Part shown: positions 5,675 through 6,750 of the stretch, in pieces
Layout: each line of letters begins with the position of its first letter
Position numbering within the stretch: position 1 is the stretch's first letter
Assembly: GCA_947460445.1 (NCBI GenBank)
Contig: CANHHS010000082.1
Span: 1-6,750 of the forward strand
Direction: 5' to 3'
Source: Opitutia bacterium
Lineage (GTDB): Bacteria > Verrucomicrobiota > Verrucomicrobiia > Opitutales > UBA953
DNA: 6,750 bases
Notes under the pieces: generated by a model
Database searches by the model: none
The model's input: the letters and a program-made list of their open reading frames with translations, nothing else
Told to the model about the DNA's origin: nothing
Program-made: the position numbers and the translations under genes

Positions 5675-6750
5675 ATGAAGCGTACCCATAACTGCAACGC
5701 CTTGCGTCCCTCTGACGCTGGCAAGACCGTCACCCTCGTCGGCTGGGTTGATACCAAGCGCGATTTAGGCGGCGTCACATTTGTCGACCTCCGCGATCGT
5801 GAAGGCGTGACGCAGGTCGTTTTCAATCCAGGCGCTGCCGGCATCCAGGAGCTCGCTCAACGTTTAAAGACGGAATCGGTTATCGAAGTCGCAGGCGTGG
5901 TTCGTGCCCGAACAGCTGAAACTGTTAATTCGAAACTCGCTACCGGTAGCATCGAGGTCGCTGCTACTTCGCTGACCGTTCACAATGTCTGTGCGGACCT
6001 ACCGTTCCCGATGGACGACGATAAGGCGGATAAGGTGAATGAAGACCTTCGTCTTGAATATCGATTCCTCGACCTGCGCCGTCCGCGTAATCTTGGCCTA
6101 CTTAAAATGCGCGCTCAAGCTGCACGCTCAATTCGTGCTGAACTTGACGGACAAGGATTCCTCGAGGTCGAGACACCGACGCTTTTTAAGAGCACCCCTG
6201 AGGGCGCGCGCGAGTTTCTCGTACCAAGCCGCGTTAATCCCGGTGAATTCTACGCGCTCACGCAATCACCCCAGCAGTATAAACAGATGCTGATGGTTGC
6301 AGGTGTGGAGCGTTACTACCAGATGGCACGTTGTTACCGCGACGAAGATTTACGTGCGGATCGTCAGCCCGAATTTACCCAGGTCGACCTCGAGATGTCG
6401 TTCATCGATCGCGAGGACATGTACCGTCTCATCGAGGGTGTCCTCAAGCGTACGTGGAAGGAAACGCTTGGTATTGATATCCCAACGCCTTTCCCGCGGA
6501 TGTCTTACCAAGAAGCGATGGATCGCTTCGGTATCGACAAGCCCGACACGCGCTTTGCTTTTGAGATTCAGGATTTTACAGATCTCTTTAAGGCTTCGGC
6601 ATTCAAGGTCTTTGCTGCCGCCGCCAATACACCTGGTTCAGTTGTCCGTGCGATTAACGCCAAGGGTCTCGCCGACATCACTCAGGGAGAACTGACCAAT
6701 CTCGAAACCATTGCGAAGGCAGCTGGTGCCAAGGGTCTCGCCTTTATTAA
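5675..6750 (+). CDS. aspS: Aspartyl-tRNA synthetase, N-terminal 358 codons
   Basis: Open from the ATG at 5675 to the right edge with no stop, so the C-terminal part, including class II motif 3, is missing. The enzyme charges tRNA-Asp with aspartate in the cytosol. Residues 1-105 are the anticodon-binding OB fold (THNCNALR, VTLVGWVDTKRDLGGVTFVDLRDREG). The class II core follows: YRFLDLRRP (129-137), motif 1 region FLEVETPTL (162-170), the flipping loop STPEGAREFLVPSR (173-186), QSPQ (197-200) and motif 2 CYRDEDLRADRQPEFTQVD (220-238). From about 306 the bacterial GAD insertion begins (FKVFAAAANTPGSVVRAI), ending the window at GAKGLAFI. Leu31 in RDLGG aligns with Leu30 of E. coli AspRS, whereas non-discriminating AspRS such as that of Pseudomonas aeruginosa has His31; this hints at an enzyme specific for tRNA-Asp. 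The start matches the family N-terminus; no clear Shine-Dalgarno precedes it. Confidence 0.97.
   Translation, partial: MKRTHNCNALRPSDAGKTVTLVGWVDTKRDLGGVTFVDLRDREGVTQVVFNPGAAGIQELAQRLKTESVIEVAGVVRARTAETVNSKLATGSIEVAATSLTVHNVCADLPFPMDDDKADKVNEDLRLEYRFLDLRRPRNLGLLKMRAQAARSIRAELDGQGFLEVETPTLFKSTPEGAREFLVPSRVNPGEFYALTQSPQQYKQMLMVAGVERYYQMARCYRDEDLRADRQPEFTQVDLEMSFIDREDMYRLIEGVLKRTWKETLGIDIPTPFPRMSYQEAMDRFGIDKPDTRFAFEIQDFTDLFKASAFKVFAAAANTPGSVVRAINAKGLADITQGELTNLETIAKAAGAKGLAFI

Noticed and set aside
5398..5844. 148-codon minus-strand open frame across the aspS start and the GYF_2-like gene
   Set aside because: It overlaps two well-supported genes in other frames and its translation resembles no family.
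6039..6695. Two consecutive plus-strand open frames (6039-6293 and 6297-6695)
   Set aside because: Both lie inside aspS in another frame; the protein is Ser/Arg-rich noise, while the aspS frame has every expected synthetase motif.

Overview
The window reads as ordinary bacterial chromosome, with dense genes on both strands and moderate GC content. Three things point, as an inference, to Verrucomicrobiota of the Opitutae type (less likely Planctomycetota or Lentisphaerota). The sulfatase start (FFLVDDMGWQ) is of the kind common in those groups. The MuiA-type protein and the small GYF_2/zinc-ribbon protein also fit, as does the aspartyl-tRNA synthetase N-terminus (MKRTHNCNALR). No database search was possible, so the taxonomy is tentative.

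Layout from left to right: (1) the first 43 codons of an exported sulfatase on the minus strand (1-129), running off the left edge; (2) a 90-bp divergent gap holding a near-symmetric -10 box; (3) a family 25 glycosyltransferase on the plus strand (220-996); (4) a short convergent gap; (5) a translationally coupled two-gene minus-strand unit: a PP-loop ATP-pyrophosphatase with a QueC-like four-cysteine site (3336-2128), followed with an ATGA overlap by a polysaccharide pyruvyl transferase (2131-1088); (6) a perfect 12-bp hairpin terminator (3372-3401); (7) an exported MuiA-type DUF4140/DUF4139 protein (5101-3422); (8) a small GYF_2-like zinc-ribbon protein (5552-5163); (9) a divergent gap; (10) aspS, aspartyl-tRNA synthetase, on the plus strand from 5675 and cut by the right edge after 358 codons.

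The glycosyltransferase, PP-loop enzyme and pyruvyl transferase look like a small cell-surface glycan module: GT25 enzymes decorate lipo-oligosaccharide or proteins, and pyruvyl transferases add acidic pyruvate ketals to sugars. The PP-loop enzyme is the unexplained member. It has the ATP-binding SGGGDS loop and a C-x9-C-x2-C-x2-C metal site like QueC, but a long N-terminal region and a glycan-type neighbour instead of queuosine genes. The right half (MuiA-like, GYF_2 protein, aspS) looks like housekeeping or envelope background.

There is no rRNA, tRNA, CRISPR array, transposase or att-type repeat that I can support, and no gene-free stretch longer than about 125 bases. The most promising candidate for something undescribed is the PP-loop/pyruvyl-transferase pair.
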